Shown here in pieces: positions 29,495 through 38,271 of a DNA stretch of 55,467 nt. The position numbers and the translations under genes are program-made. The notes beneath the pieces are model-generated. The model ran no database searches, was not told the DNA's origin, and worked only from the letters and a program-made list of their open reading frames with translations. The stretch covers positions 1-55,467 of the forward strand of contig NZ_VMNW02000058.1 of the NCBI RefSeq assembly GCF_007713735.2, given 5' to 3'. This stretch comes from Amycolatopsis acidicola (GTDB lineage Bacteria > Actinomycetota > Actinomycetes > Mycobacteriales > Pseudonocardiaceae). Positions within the stretch are counted from its first letter, which is position 1; each line of letters starts with the position of its first letter.

Positions 29495-30013
29495 ATGACG
29501 GCCAAGCAGCTGACGCGCAAGGGGCAGCGGACGGGGGAGCGCATCGTGGCGGCCGCCGCCCGGCTCATGTACGAGCAGGGCGTCACCGAGGCCACCTGGA
29601 GGAGGTGCGGCTCGCGGCGGGCGTCAGCGGATCGCAGATCTACCACTACTCCGCGGGCGAACAGGCGCTGCTGGCGGGACACGCTGGTCGAGTACCAGAA
29701 GCTGCAGCAGTGCCGGGGCGGCTGCCCGATCGGCTCACTCGGCAGCGAGGTCGCGGAGAACAACCCCGAAGCCCGGCTGGCCGTCGCCTCGTCGTTCGTC
29801 AAAGGGCAGGGCTCGATCGAGGACGGCCTGCGCCGGATGCGTGACTGTGGCGAGCTGCGTGCTGATCCCGACGACCTGGCGCTGGCCGTGCTCGCCGCGC
29901 TGCAGGGCGGGCTGCTGCTGACGCAGGTGCAGCGCAAGGTGAAACCGCTCGAAACGGCGCTCGACGCGATCCTCGACCACGTGGAATCCCTTACGCGGCA
30001 AGCGAAAGGCTAG
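29495..30013 (+). pseudogene. TetR-family regulator with scrambled HTH (two frameshifts)
   Basis: Residues 1-34 (MTAKQLTRKGQRTGERIVAA onward) and the C-terminal helices (DTLVEYQKLQQCRGGCPIGS to the end) match a TetR regulator. Between about 29597 and 29675 the correct sequence lies in another frame: LEEVRLAAGVSGSQIYHYS is an intact TetR recognition helix out of phase. A base seems lost near 29594-29596 (ACC CTG expected) and the phase is restored near 29671-29677. As read, the 172-residue product has a nonsense helix-turn-helix and should not bind DNA. This is either a compensated double mutation or two sequence errors. Confidence 0.75.
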
Positions 30014-30873
30014 GCCGCCAGCACCTCCGCCACCTGCGTCACCACGGTCCGGACCTGCGCCTGGCGCGCCAGCCAGGTCGGCAGGGCGAAGCCGGGGTCG
30101 GTCAGCGGCGCCCAGGGCCACTCGGGCAGCAGGCGCTTGGCGCTCGGCTCGGTGAGCAGCACCGCGTCGGCCTCGCTCGCCGTCGCGCAGGCGAGCGCGT
30201 TTTCGGTGAACCAGGCGAAAACCCAGTCCGGGTGCAGCCCCAGCGCCCGCGCCGCGGCGCTGATCTGGTCGTGTTCCGTGGTCACCTGGTCGCGGCTGTG
30301 CGCCAGCACCCGCAGCTCGTCGAGATCGGCCACGCCGAACCGCGTCCGTCCCGCGAGTGGATGCCCCGGGCGCATGGCCAAGCCGAACGGCTGGTCGTAG
30401 AGCAGCCGCCCGGCGACCTGGTCCGGCGGCCGCTGGTGCACGAGCGCGAGGTCGAGGTGCCCGGCGCGGAGCATCCGCAGCTGCTCGATGCTGCTGGCGT
30501 CGGTGAACGCGATCGCCGCCGACGGCACCTTGTCCTTCAGCGCCCGAAGCTTCGCGTCGAGCCACGACGTGGACATCCCCGGCGGCAGGCCCGTCCGCAC
30601 GATCTCCCTGGCAGGACCGGCGGAACGGACGACCTCGCGGCTGGCGTCGGCGAGCCGCAGCACCGCGGTGGCGTGCTCGTGCAGGGCGAGCGCGCCAGGC
30701 GTGGGCACCACCCCGGTGGTCACGCGTTCGAACAGCACGGTGCCCAGCTGCCGCTCCAGCTGGTGGAGCTGGCGGGTCAGCGCGGGCTGGGAAATGCGCA
30801 GGTGCTCGGCCGCGCGGGACACCGAGCGGTGTTCGAAGATGGCCACGAAGTAGCGCAGCTGCCGGAGCTCCAT
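30010..30873 (-). CDS. LysR-family transcriptional regulator
   Basis: A 287-residue LysR regulator. N-terminal winged helix MELRQLRYFVAIFEHRSVSR, then AAEHLRISQPALTRQLHQLE at about 20-40, and a two-lobed effector domain at about 90-287. Divergent from an FAD oxidoreductase and MFS operon starting at 30963. A palindrome, CATACC-N5-GGTATG, overlaps its own start codon, typical for autoregulation. The 3' end overlaps the damaged TetR gene by 4 bp. Confidence 0.92.
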   Translation of the reverse strand: MELRQLRYFVAIFEHRSVSRAAEHLRISQPALTRQLHQLERQLGTVLFERVTTGVVPTPGALALHEHATAVLRLADASREVVRSAGPAREIVRTGLPPGMSTSWLDAKLRALKDKVPSAAIAFTDASSIEQLRMLRAGHLDLALVHQRPPDQVAGRLLYDQPFGLAMRPGHPLAGRTRFGVADLDELRVLAHSRDQVTTEHDQISAAARALGLHPDWVFAWFTENALACATASEADAVLLTEPSAKRLLPEWPWAPLTDPGFALPTWLARQAQVRTVVTQVAEVLAA

Positions 30874-30887
30874 ACCTTCAGGGTATG
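30871..30887. promoter_or_regulatory. Putative LysR operator (T-N11-A type)
   Basis: CATACCTTCAGGGTATG is a 6-5-6 inverted repeat covering the LysR start codon; it contains the T-N11-A arrangement expected of LysR sites. The FAD oxidoreductase starts 76 bp away on the other strand. Confidence 0.6.
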
Positions 30888-30962
30888 CCCCGGCTGCCCG
30901 ATTGATATTGGCGCCGCCCCCGGGCCACGCCTTCTACTGGGCGGACACGGAAAGGGAGGTCC

Positions 30963-32207
30963 ATGGTCGAGAAGTACGACGTCGTGGTCGTCGGTGGCGG
31001 CGCGGGCGGGATCGGCGCCGCGGTGGGCGCGGCCTGGTCAGGTGCCAGGGTGCTGCAGGTGGAGCAGTACCCGTTCCTCGGTGGCGCGGCCACGATCAGC
31101 TCTGTGCTGACGTTCTGCGGGTTCTTCGACCAGCACGGCGAGCGGGTCGTCGCCGGGGTCGGCGAGGAGGTGCTCCGGCGGCTGCGCGACCTCGGCGCCT
31201 ACGAGGAGAAGACCATGGGGTGGACGGGAAACCGGATCGTCCTGCTCGACACCGAAGCGACCAAGACGGCCTGTGACCGGGTCACCGAGGCGGCGGGCGT
31301 GGACGTCTGGCTGCACACCACGCTCATCGGCGCGCGGCGCGAAGGCGACCGGATCACCGAGATCGAGCTGCACCATCGCGGCGGCCGCGAGTACGTCCAG
31401 GCTGACGCGTTCATCGACGCCAGCGGCGACGGGGCGTTGCTCGCCGCCGGAGGCGCGGGCGTGCGCGTGGAGCCGGTGGACCAACGGCAGACGAGCACGC
31501 TGGTCTGCCGCTTCGGCGGCGTCACCGAGGACGCGGACCTGTCCCGCGAAGGGCTTCGCGCCGCCGTCGCCGCGTACGGGAAGAGCACCGGGATCGAGCT
31601 GGCGCGCGACTACGGCATCGCCGTGCACCTGCCCCTGACCCGTGAAGTCATGGCGTTGCTGGTGGACGAACAGGTCGACGTGTTCGACGCGCCCGCCTTC
31701 AGCCGCGACGAGGCGAGCGCGCGGCGCCAGGCGTGGATGTATCTCGACGCGCTGCGCAAGCATCTGCCCGGCTGGGCCGGCGCCTACCTCATCGAGACCG
31801 GCCCGCAGCTGGGCATCCGCGAGAGCAGGCACCTGGTCGGGCACGAGACGCTCACCGCCGAGGACGTGCTGACCGCGCGCAAGCGGCCAGAGACTTCGAT
31901 CGCCCGCTGCGGCTGGCCGATCGAGGACCACGCGGGTCCCGGCGTCACCAAGTACACCGAACTGGCCGGAAAGGGCTGGTACGACGTGCCTTACGGCACC
32001 ATCGCCTCCGCGGACACCCCGAACGCGTGGGGCGTCGGCAGGCTCACGAGCGCCGATCCGCAGGCCTACGCGTCGGTGCGCGTGATGGGGACCGCATTCG
32101 CCACGGGCCACGCGGCGGGCGTCGCGGCCGCCCGGTATGCAGAACACGAAACGCACGACGTAGCGGCAATCCGGGCCGGGCTCCGGCGCCAGGCAGCGAT
32201 CGTCTGA
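30963..32207 (+). CDS. FAD-dependent oxidoreductase (FAD_oxidored family)
   Basis: A 414-residue flavoprotein of the PF12831 type. VVVVGGGAGGIGAAVGAAWSG (7-27) is the FAD-binding loop followed by a Glu-terminated strand, and DAFIDASGDGALLAAGG is the second nucleotide motif. ETGPQLGIRESRHLVG (about 278-293) is the family signature around the active site. These proteins are dehydrogenases of unclear substrate. It precedes an MFS transporter by 17 bp in one operon under the LysR gene, suggesting uptake and oxidation of one compound. GGGAGG lies before the start at 30963. Confidence 0.87.
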   Translation: MVEKYDVVVVGGGAGGIGAAVGAAWSGARVLQVEQYPFLGGAATISSVLTFCGFFDQHGERVVAGVGEEVLRRLRDLGAYEEKTMGWTGNRIVLLDTEATKTACDRVTEAAGVDVWLHTTLIGARREGDRITEIELHHRGGREYVQADAFIDASGDGALLAAGGAGVRVEPVDQRQTSTLVCRFGGVTEDADLSREGLRAAVAAYGKSTGIELARDYGIAVHLPLTREVMALLVDEQVDVFDAPAFSRDEASARRQAWMYLDALRKHLPGWAGAYLIETGPQLGIRESRHLVGHETLTAEDVLTARKRPETSIARCGWPIEDHAGPGVTKYTELAGKGWYDVPYGTIASADTPNAWGVGRLTSADPQAYASVRVMGTAFATGHAAGVAAARYAEHETHDVAAIRAGLRRQAAIV

Positions 32208-32224
32208 CCACCAAGGAGTTCTCA

Positions 32225-33442
32225 ATGACGAGTTCCCGCTATCGCTGGGTCGTGCTCGCCCTGTGCTGGGCGAGCTTCACGATGACCTCGACGGACCGCT
32301 CCACCTGGGGACCGGCCTCGTCGGCGGTCAGCGACTCGTGGGGAGTGCCGCTCGCCGCGCTCGGCATCTTCGCCACCTGCTACTACGTCGGCTACGTCGT
32401 CTCGAACGCGGCGGGCGGCCTGCTGACGGACTGGCTCGGCAGCCGCGTGGTGCTGGGCACGAGCATGCTCGCGGCCGGCGCGCTGATGACCGTTTTCGGC
32501 TCCACCACGTCGATCCCGCTCGGCCTGGTGGTGCAGGGGCTGGTCGGCCTGTTCGCCGGTGTCGAGTTCGCGGCCGGGATGAAGCTGATCACCACGTGGC
32601 ATCCGCCGCACGAGATCGGGATGGCCAGCGGCATCTTCATGACGGCCACCTCGCTGGGCACGGTGATCGCCAACGCCGTCGTGCCCACGCTGATCGTGCA
32701 CGCCGGCTGGGGCGCCGCGTACCACACCTTCGGCGTCACGACGATGGTGCTCGCCGTGCTCTGCGCGATCTTCGTGCGCAACGGGAATGTCCAGGCGCGG
32801 CAAGGGAAGCGCGCGCTGCCGGACGTGCGGCCGCTGGCACGCAACAAGGATCTGCTGCTGCTGGGCATCGCGGGCTTCGGCGGGCTCTGGGGCACCTACG
32901 GGTTCGTCACGTGGTCCAACACGCTGATGATCAAGGGCAGCCACATCTCCCCGGTCGACGCCGGGATCGTGGTGGTGATCTTCTCCGCCACCGCGGTCGC
33001 GGTGAAACCGCTGATGGGCTGGATCACCGACCGGCTCGGGCTCGGCATGCGGCTGCCGATCATCGCGATCCTGCTGCTGTTCACCGCCACGCTGCTGGTG
33101 TTCGGGGCGCTGCACAGCTACACCGCTTTCCTCGTGGTGGCACCGGTTCTGGGCATCGCCGCGTACGCCTACAGCCCGCTCACCGCGGCGATGATCCCGA
33201 AGCTGTCGGGGGACCGGCTGGCCGGTTCCGCCGCGGGCGCGGTGAACGCGGTGTGGCAGCTCGGCAGCGTCCTGGTGCCCGCGGCCGTCGGCCCGGTGTT
33301 CCACGCGACCGGCTCGTTCTACGCCGCGTTCGCGCTGCTCGCCGTCGGCCCGCTGCTCGGTGCCGTTGTGCTGCTGGGGGTGCGCAACGACCGTCCGAGC
33401 CCGGGCCGTCCGGCGGAACCGGTCACCGCCGCGGGCCGCTGA
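32225..33442 (+). CDS. MFS transporter (LysR/FAD-oxidoreductase operon)
   Basis: A 405-residue, 12-helix major facilitator. An early charged motif TSTDRSTWGP lies after helix 1, LTDWLGSRVVLG is the loop 2-3 motif and MGWITDRLGLGMR its counterpart in the second half. It resembles anion/carboxylate-uptake members more than drug pumps, but the substrate is unknown. AAGGAG precedes ATG 32225, 17 bp after the oxidoreductase stop. It probably imports the oxidoreductase substrate. Confidence 0.88.
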   Translation: MTSSRYRWVVLALCWASFTMTSTDRSTWGPASSAVSDSWGVPLAALGIFATCYYVGYVVSNAAGGLLTDWLGSRVVLGTSMLAAGALMTVFGSTTSIPLGLVVQGLVGLFAGVEFAAGMKLITTWHPPHEIGMASGIFMTATSLGTVIANAVVPTLIVHAGWGAAYHTFGVTTMVLAVLCAIFVRNGNVQARQGKRALPDVRPLARNKDLLLLGIAGFGGLWGTYGFVTWSNTLMIKGSHISPVDAGIVVVIFSATAVAVKPLMGWITDRLGLGMRLPIIAILLLFTATLLVFGALHSYTAFLVVAPVLGIAAYAYSPLTAAMIPKLSGDRLAGSAAGAVNAVWQLGSVLVPAAVGPVFHATGSFYAAFALLAVGPLLGAVVLLGVRNDRPSPGRPAEPVTAAGR

Positions 33443-33462
33443 ACCGGCTCGACGAGCGTGGT

Positions 33463-34695
33463 CTAGGCGTTGACGTCGGAATACTCCTGCGCTACGACGG
33501 TTTCGCGGGCCTTCCGGGTGAGCGTGAGGAAGGCCAGCGCGGCGAGCGCGATCGAGATGATCAGGACCAGCCCCATCGGCGTGGCGGTCTCTTCACCCTC
33601 GAGGCCCACCAGCGGCGAGGCCACCGCGGCGAGCATGAACTGCAGGCAGCCGAGGAAGGCTGAACCGGTGCCGGCGTTCTTCCCGGTCTCCTCCAGCGCG
33701 AGCGCGGTGGCGTTGGAGAACACGAAGCCCAGCGAGCCCTGGAAAACGGCGAACAGCACCAGCGTCGGCACGGTGGGCACGCCGGAATGCACCAGCGTCA
33801 GCAGGACAACGGCCGAGACGACGCCCACCGCGAGGCCCCCGCCGATCATCGCGCGGTAGGAAACCTTGCCGGCCAAGGAGGCCGCGACGCTGCTGGTGAT
33901 CACGATCGCCAGCGCGTTGAGCCCGAACAACAGTGAGTACGTGCCCGCCGACAGCCCGATCACCTTCTGCATCACGAACGGTGAAGCCGAGATGTAGGCG
34001 AACAGGGCGGCGAAGGCGAAACAGAACGTGAGCAGGTAGCCGACGTAATTGCGGTTCGACAGCGCCTCGCGGGCACCGGAAACGGTAGCCCGGAAGCCGC
34101 CCCCGCCCCGGGACTCCGCGGGCAGTGTCTCCTTCACGAAGGCTGCTGCCCCGAGGAACATCAGCGCGGTCAGCCCGGTCAGCACCCAGAACACCGCGCG
34201 CCAGCCGACGCTGGTGATCACCGCGCCCCCGGTCAGCGGCGCGACCACCGGCGCGACGATGGCGATGATGATCGTGACGCCGAGCAGCTTCGCGGCGCGC
34301 GGGCCCTTCGTGGTGTCGGCGATGATCGCCCTCGCCAGCACCACCCCGGCCGCGCCGCCGAGGCCCTGCACGAAGCGCGCCACGCCCAGCGTTTCCACGT
34401 TCGGCGCCAGCGCGCAGGCGACGCTGGCGAGCAGGCACACGAAGGAGCCGATGAGCAGCGGCTTCCGGCGGCCGACGGCGTCGGCGAGCGGGCCGATGAA
34501 CAGCTGTCCGAGGCCGAGCCCGACGAGGAACGCCGTCAGCGTGAGCTGCACGCCGGTGGCGCTCGTGCCGAGGTCGGCCGCCATCTCGGGGAAGGCGGGC
34601 AGGTACATGTCCGTCGCGAGCGGGGCGACGGCGGTGAGCAGGGCCAGCAGCGCGATCAGTACGCCGCCGAGCGGGCGGGGAGTGGGGTCAGGCAT
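33463..34695 (-). CDS. Bcr/CflA-family multidrug efflux MFS transporter
   Basis: A 410-residue, 12-helix drug:H+ antiporter of the DHA1 Bcr/CflA group. ATDMYLPAFPEMAADLGTSA is the characteristic first loop, GPLADAVGRRKPLL the loop 2-3 motif and RFVQGLGGAAGVVLARAIIAD the motif C/helix 4-5 region. Likely exports a toxic compound. Divergent from a MarR gene at 34778; an AT-rich palindrome lies between, the usual arrangement of a MarR-repressed pump. Confidence 0.92.
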   Translation of the reverse strand: MPDPTPRPLGGVLIALLALLTAVAPLATDMYLPAFPEMAADLGTSATGVQLTLTAFLVGLGLGQLFIGPLADAVGRRKPLLIGSFVCLLASVACALAPNVETLGVARFVQGLGGAAGVVLARAIIADTTKGPRAAKLLGVTIIIAIVAPVVAPLTGGAVITSVGWRAVFWVLTGLTALMFLGAAAFVKETLPAESRGGGGFRATVSGAREALSNRNYVGYLLTFCFAFAALFAYISASPFVMQKVIGLSAGTYSLLFGLNALAIVITSSVAASLAGKVSYRAMIGGGLAVGVVSAVVLLTLVHSGVPTVPTLVLFAVFQGSLGFVFSNATALALEETGKNAGTGSAFLGCLQFMLAAVASPLVGLEGEETATPMGLVLIISIALAALAFLTLTRKARETVVAQEYSDVNA

Positions 34696-34746
34696 CGGGT
34701 TCTTTCCGGGGGCAGGGAACAGCGACAGGATGTGTATGGGTAGATA

Positions 34747-34757
34747 GATATATTATC
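34747..34757. promoter_or_regulatory. Putative MarR operator of the Bcr/CflA pump
   Basis: GATATATTATC is a 4-3-4 inverted repeat in a conspicuously AT-rich stretch (34741-34762) that also looks like overlapping -10 boxes for both divergent genes. Confidence 0.45.
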
Positions 34758-34777
34758 ATATGGAGTACGATCGGGGC

Positions 34778-35242
34778 ATGACCACGAAGCGTCCGACGGA
34801 GGAACATCGTGAGCTCGCCGGCGTGCTCCGCGGGCTGTCGTGGACGATCCACCGGCTGGTGCCCGAGACGGCCGGGCTCGAACCGTTGCCGAACACCGAA
34901 CTCGCGGCGCTGAAACAGGTTCTGGACACACCGGGGATCACGGTCGGCGAGCTGGCCGGGCGGCTGGGGATGAAGCAGAGCAACACCAGCGCGGCGGTGC
35001 GCGCGCTGACCGGGCGGGGTCTGATCGCGCGGGAGGGCAGCCCGGAGGACGGGCGGGTCACGCGGCTCGTGCCCACCGAGAAGTCACTGGCCGACGATGA
35101 GCTGATCGACGAGGTCTGGTCCGGCACCATCCGCGCGGCGATGGCCCGGCTCGAGCCCGCGCAGATCGCCGCGATCTCCTCCGCCGCCGACGCGCTCAAG
35201 GCGCTCGACGAGGTGCTGCACACGGAGGCGCGAAAGGCCTAG
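34778..35242 (+). CDS. MarR-family regulator (pump-linked)
   Basis: A 154-residue MarR protein. ITVGELAGRLGMKQSNTSAAVRAL forms the recognition helix and REGSPEDGRVTRLVPTEKS the wing, flanked by dimerisation helices. ATG 34778 (MTTKRP) is preferred over ATG 34760, which falls beside the operator. Divergent from the Bcr/CflA pump, which it probably represses. A VOC gene follows 88 bp downstream and may belong to the same response. Confidence 0.9.
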   Translation: MTTKRPTEEHRELAGVLRGLSWTIHRLVPETAGLEPLPNTELAALKQVLDTPGITVGELAGRLGMKQSNTSAAVRALTGRGLIAREGSPEDGRVTRLVPTEKSLADDELIDEVWSGTIRAAMARLEPAQIAAISSAADALKALDEVLHTEARKA

Positions 35243-35330
35243 CGCGGGCCGTGTGCCTAGTCGGTCCGCTTGGCCTTCGCCGCCGCGCGGGCGCACGATG
35301 GACGGGGACATCCAGCTGGAGGGAGTCGTC

Positions 35331-35708
35331 ATGTCGGTGAAGCTGAACCACACCATCGTCGAAGCGGCCGACCGAGAGCAGACCGCCGCGTTCTTCGCGG
35401 ACATCCTGGGCCTGCCGGAGCCGGTGCCCTACGGCCCGTTCCTCGTGCTGCAAGCGGACAACGACGTCTCGCTCGACGTCATCGAGTCCGGCGGCCCGGT
35501 GCACCCCCAGCACTACGCGTTCCTGGTGGGGGAGGAGGAGTTCGACCGGATCTTCGGCCGCATCACCGACCGCGGCCTGGAGTACTGGGCGGACCCGCAC
35601 GGGCACGAACCGGGGCGTGTCAACCACAACGACGGTGGCCGCGGGGTCTACTGGAACGACCCCAACGGCCACCGGCTGGAGATCATCACGCGCCCGTACG
35701 GGGGCTGA
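35331..35708 (+). CDS. VOC-family protein
   Basis: A 125-residue vicinal oxygen chelate protein. SVKLNHTIVEAADREQTAAF carries the first metal-ligand His, and HPQHYAFLVGEEEF, GRGVYWNDPNGHRLEIITRP carry the later His and Glu ligands, so a metal site is probable. It resembles ring-cleavage dioxygenase or glyoxalase-like members; the substrate is unknown. ATG 35331 has GGAGGGAG upstream; an upstream in-frame extension to 35253 lacks family sequence. Confidence 0.87.
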   Translation: MSVKLNHTIVEAADREQTAAFFADILGLPEPVPYGPFLVLQADNDVSLDVIESGGPVHPQHYAFLVGEEEFDRIFGRITDRGLEYWADPHGHEPGRVNHNDGGRGVYWNDPNGHRLEIITRPYGG

Positions 35709-35900
35709 CGGCGTCCGGCGCGTCGAGGCTCCGGTCCAAATAGGACGCTCCCATGTTGTCGAGTGTCACGTCCGCGCGACCGGCCCACTCACGCAGTCGG
35801 CGGCGAAGTCCTGTTCGCGGTAGCTCACGGCGATGTCCGCGCCGAGGCGGCGGCTCGACTGAAGCGGCGATCGACTCCTTCGTCGCCACCACGTGCTGCC
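35705..35900 (-). pseudogene. Fragment of a PIG3-type quinone oxidoreductase
   Basis: On the minus strand, LGADIAVSYREQDFAAD, then after a frameshift WAGRADVTLDNMGASYLDRS match the region of NADPH:quinone oxidoreductases that reads LGAD-AVNYREQDF and DV-LDNMGA-YL. The pieces lie in different frames and neither the N-terminal half nor the C-terminus is present. The rest of the 35709-36106 gap shows no intact gene. A decayed relic; boundaries are approximate. Confidence 0.6.
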
Positions 35901-36106
35901 TCGGCGTCCGCACCGAGCCGGCAAGCCTGCCGTGCCCGACGTATTCAACCTCGTCGTGCGGCCGAATCGCGTACAGGCGCGGTGCACGAAGCCAAGACCG
36001 CGCGCGGTGGCCGGAGCTGACCGTGCTGCCCTGGCCCAACGGTCGATGAGGTGATCGGGGACCAACGGCCCTGCCGTACCGGCGATCTCGTGTCACGCTG
36101 AGGGAC

Positions 36107-36877
36107 ATGACAGAGCCGGTCAGAGGGATCGTCGCCGGGATCGATGGGTCCCGGTCCGCCGTGGAGGCCGCGTGCTGGGCCGCGCGCGAGGCCCGGTACC
36201 GCGGCGCCGAGTTGACGTTGCTGCACACCACGTTCGTGCCCGACCCCGCCCCGTACGTTCCGGTGAAACTGCCCCGCAGCTACCCGGATGCCCTCCGCGA
36301 GCAAGGCGCCGAGTGGCTCGCCGACGCCGAACAAGCGGTGCGCGAGCTCGACCCGGGTCTCGTCGTGCACGTGGTTCAGCGCGAGGGCGTCGTGCTGAAC
36401 GGGTTGATCGCGGCGACGACCACCGCGCAGCTCGTGGTGGTCGGCTCGCGTGGGCTAGGTGGCGTGGGCGGCTTCGTGCTGGGCTCCGTCGCGCGGGCGC
36501 TCATCGCGCGCGGGCAGGGGCCGGTCGCCATCGTCCGCGGGGAGGCGCCGGACGGCGCGCCCGTCGCGGTGGGCGTGTCCGGCGAAGCGGAGTCGGATCC
36601 GGCGATCGGCTTCGCCTTCGAGGCGGCGAGCCAACGCCGGGTCCCGTTGCTCGCCGTACGGGCGTCCGGCGAGCAGCTGCCGCCGCGGCTCGACCAATGG
36701 ACGACAAAGTACCCGGACGTCGAGGTGCGCCCGATTGCCGTGAAAGGCAAGCACGCCAAGGAAATCGCCAAAGCCGCGAAGGACGCGCAACTGGTCGTCG
36801 TCGGCGTCCGCGGGGGCGCGTCGACGGCTCAGGCGTTGGCGCGCACCAGCTCCTGCCCCGTCGCGGTGATCCGCTGA
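36107..36877 (+). CDS. Universal stress protein (tandem USP domains)
   Basis: A 256-residue protein with two UspA modules. The first (about 6-145) begins IVAGIDGSRSAVEAACWA and has the ATP-binding pattern G-x2-G-x9-GS in GSRGLGGVGGFVLGSVA. The second (about 150-256) is short and degenerate, ending GVRGGASTAQALARTSS, without the full nucleotide motif. Tandem Usp proteins in actinobacteria respond to hypoxia or dormancy. Convergent with the ROK gene 4 bp away. ATG follows GAGGGAC. Confidence 0.9.
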   Translation: MTEPVRGIVAGIDGSRSAVEAACWAAREARYRGAELTLLHTTFVPDPAPYVPVKLPRSYPDALREQGAEWLADAEQAVRELDPGLVVHVVQREGVVLNGLIAATTTAQLVVVGSRGLGGVGGFVLGSVARALIARGQGPVAIVRGEAPDGAPVAVGVSGEAESDPAIGFAFEAASQRRVPLLAVRASGEQLPPRLDQWTTKYPDVEVRPIAVKGKHAKEIAKAAKDAQLVVVGVRGGASTAQALARTSSCPVAVIR

Positions 36878-36881
36878 AAGG

Positions 36882-38111
36882 TCACTGCATCCGGCGCGGC
36901 GACAGCAGCAGGTGCTCCGACCTCGCCGACGCCATCGTGGACATCACCAGCGACGCCGCGCCGATCGCCCCGCCGTCCTCGCCGAGCGCGGTGCCGCGAA
37001 CGTCGACCGTGTGCACGTCGCGGACCGTCAGCAGCGAAGCGGTGATCGGTGGCGCCACCCGGAGGTAGCTGGGGGACAACGCAGACCAGTTCGGCCCGCC
37101 CAGCACCACGGTGTCCAGGTCGAGGACGTTCGCGAGTTTCCCCGCCGCACGGGCGATCCCGCGCGCCGACTTGTCGACGATGGCCTGCGCCCTCTCGTCA
37201 CCTTCGCCCGCCAACGCGCACAGGCGGCCGAGTGACTTTTCGACGGCCAGGTGGTCTTCCACGTTCACCCGCGGCAGGATCCCGGCCTCGACCGCCGCGG
37301 AGACCAGATGCACCGGCGCGCAGGTGATCGCGATGCACCCGCGCCCGCCGCAGTAACACCGTGGCCCGTCCGGATCACCGCTCAGGTGCCCGATCTCGCC
37401 GAGGTTGTCGCTCGCCCCGCGCATCACCTCACCGCCCAGCACGATGCCCGCGCCGATCCCGGTGCCCAGGTAGATGAACGCGAAGTTCGCCAGCGAACCG
37501 CCGCCTGCCCACAGCTCCCCGGTGGCCGCCGCGATCGTGTCCTTCTCCAGCACCACAGGCAATCCGGTGCGGTTCTCGAGTTCGTCGCGCAGCCGCACCA
37601 CGCCCCAGCCACGCAGGTTCGGCGGCCCCACCACGGAATCGGCCATGATCGGCCCCGGCGTGGACACCCCCAGCCCGGAAATGCGGTGCAGCGGGATCTT
37701 CCGGCTGCGCACCAGTTCCGTGACCGCGCCGACGATCGCTTCGAGCACGTCCTCGGGCCCGTCGGTGAACGGCGTGGCGATGGACGCCCTGTCCTCCACT
37801 TCGCCCGCGAGGTTCAGCAGCACCAGCGTCATCCGGGCGGGATCTATGTGCAGCCCCACCGAATACTGCCCCTGCGGCACCACCCGGAACATCGTCCGCC
37901 TGGCGCCCGTGTCGGCGGCTGCCCGGCCCGCCTCCTCGATCAGCCCGGCGTCGACGAGCCGGCGCACGATGTTGGACACCGTCTGCCCGGACAGCCCGGT
38001 GCGCTGGGAGAGCTCGACCCGGCTGATGTGCTCGCTGCTGCGCACGAGATCGAGCACGAGCAACTGGTTGTAGTCGCCAACGCGTGGCAGGTTCGACCCC
38101 CGCCGCTCCAT
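36882..38111 (-). CDS. ROK-family (NagC/XylR-type) sugar-responsive repressor
   Basis: A 409-residue ROK regulator. N-terminal winged helix ISRVELSQRTGLSGQTVSNI (about 30-50), then a sugar-kinase-like fold: GVSTPGPI, EKDTIAAATGE, FIYLGTGIGAGIVLGG, and the zinc site C-x-C-G-G-x-G-C in RCYCGGRGCIA. ROK repressors bind a sugar or sugar phosphate. Divergent from the ABC importer, sulfatase and mannosidase operon at 38272; a 6-1-6 palindrome lies 53 bp before that operon. The inducer is probably a mannoside or a breakdown product. Confidence 0.93.
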   Translation of the reverse strand: MERRGSNLPRVGDYNQLLVLDLVRSSEHISRVELSQRTGLSGQTVSNIVRRLVDAGLIEEAGRAAADTGARRTMFRVVPQGQYSVGLHIDPARMTLVLLNLAGEVEDRASIATPFTDGPEDVLEAIVGAVTELVRSRKIPLHRISGLGVSTPGPIMADSVVGPPNLRGWGVVRLRDELENRTGLPVVLEKDTIAAATGELWAGGGSLANFAFIYLGTGIGAGIVLGGEVMRGASDNLGEIGHLSGDPDGPRCYCGGRGCIAITCAPVHLVSAAVEAGILPRVNVEDHLAVEKSLGRLCALAGEGDERAQAIVDKSARGIARAAGKLANVLDLDTVVLGGPNWSALSPSYLRVAPPITASLLTVRDVHTVDVRGTALGEDGGAIGAASLVMSTMASARSEHLLLSPRRMQ

Positions 38112-38206
38112 CCTCGAAAACCCCCATCGGTTACTGGCGATCAGCGGCTCTACCCGCAGGTTCGCGACGACGCAAGTGATCCTAAGGGATGGTCGGCGGG
38201 CTTGTA

Positions 38207-38219
38207 AATCAATTTGATT
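38207..38219. promoter_or_regulatory. Putative ROK operator before the glycan operon
   Basis: AATCAATTTGATT is a perfect 6-1-6 inverted repeat in an AT-rich island within GC-rich surroundings, 53 bp before the binding-protein ATG and 96 bp from the ROK start. It resembles the AT-rich sites of NagC/XylR-type regulators. Confidence 0.65.
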
Positions 38220-38271
38220 GTGTTAGCGTCTCGGGCCGTTGGGGCTGAGTTGCCTTCGAAGGAGAAGCCGC

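Noticed and set aside
35253..35330. N-terminal extension of the VOC protein at 35331
   Set aside because: Arg/Pro-rich, non-family residues; the ribosome site clearly precedes 35331.
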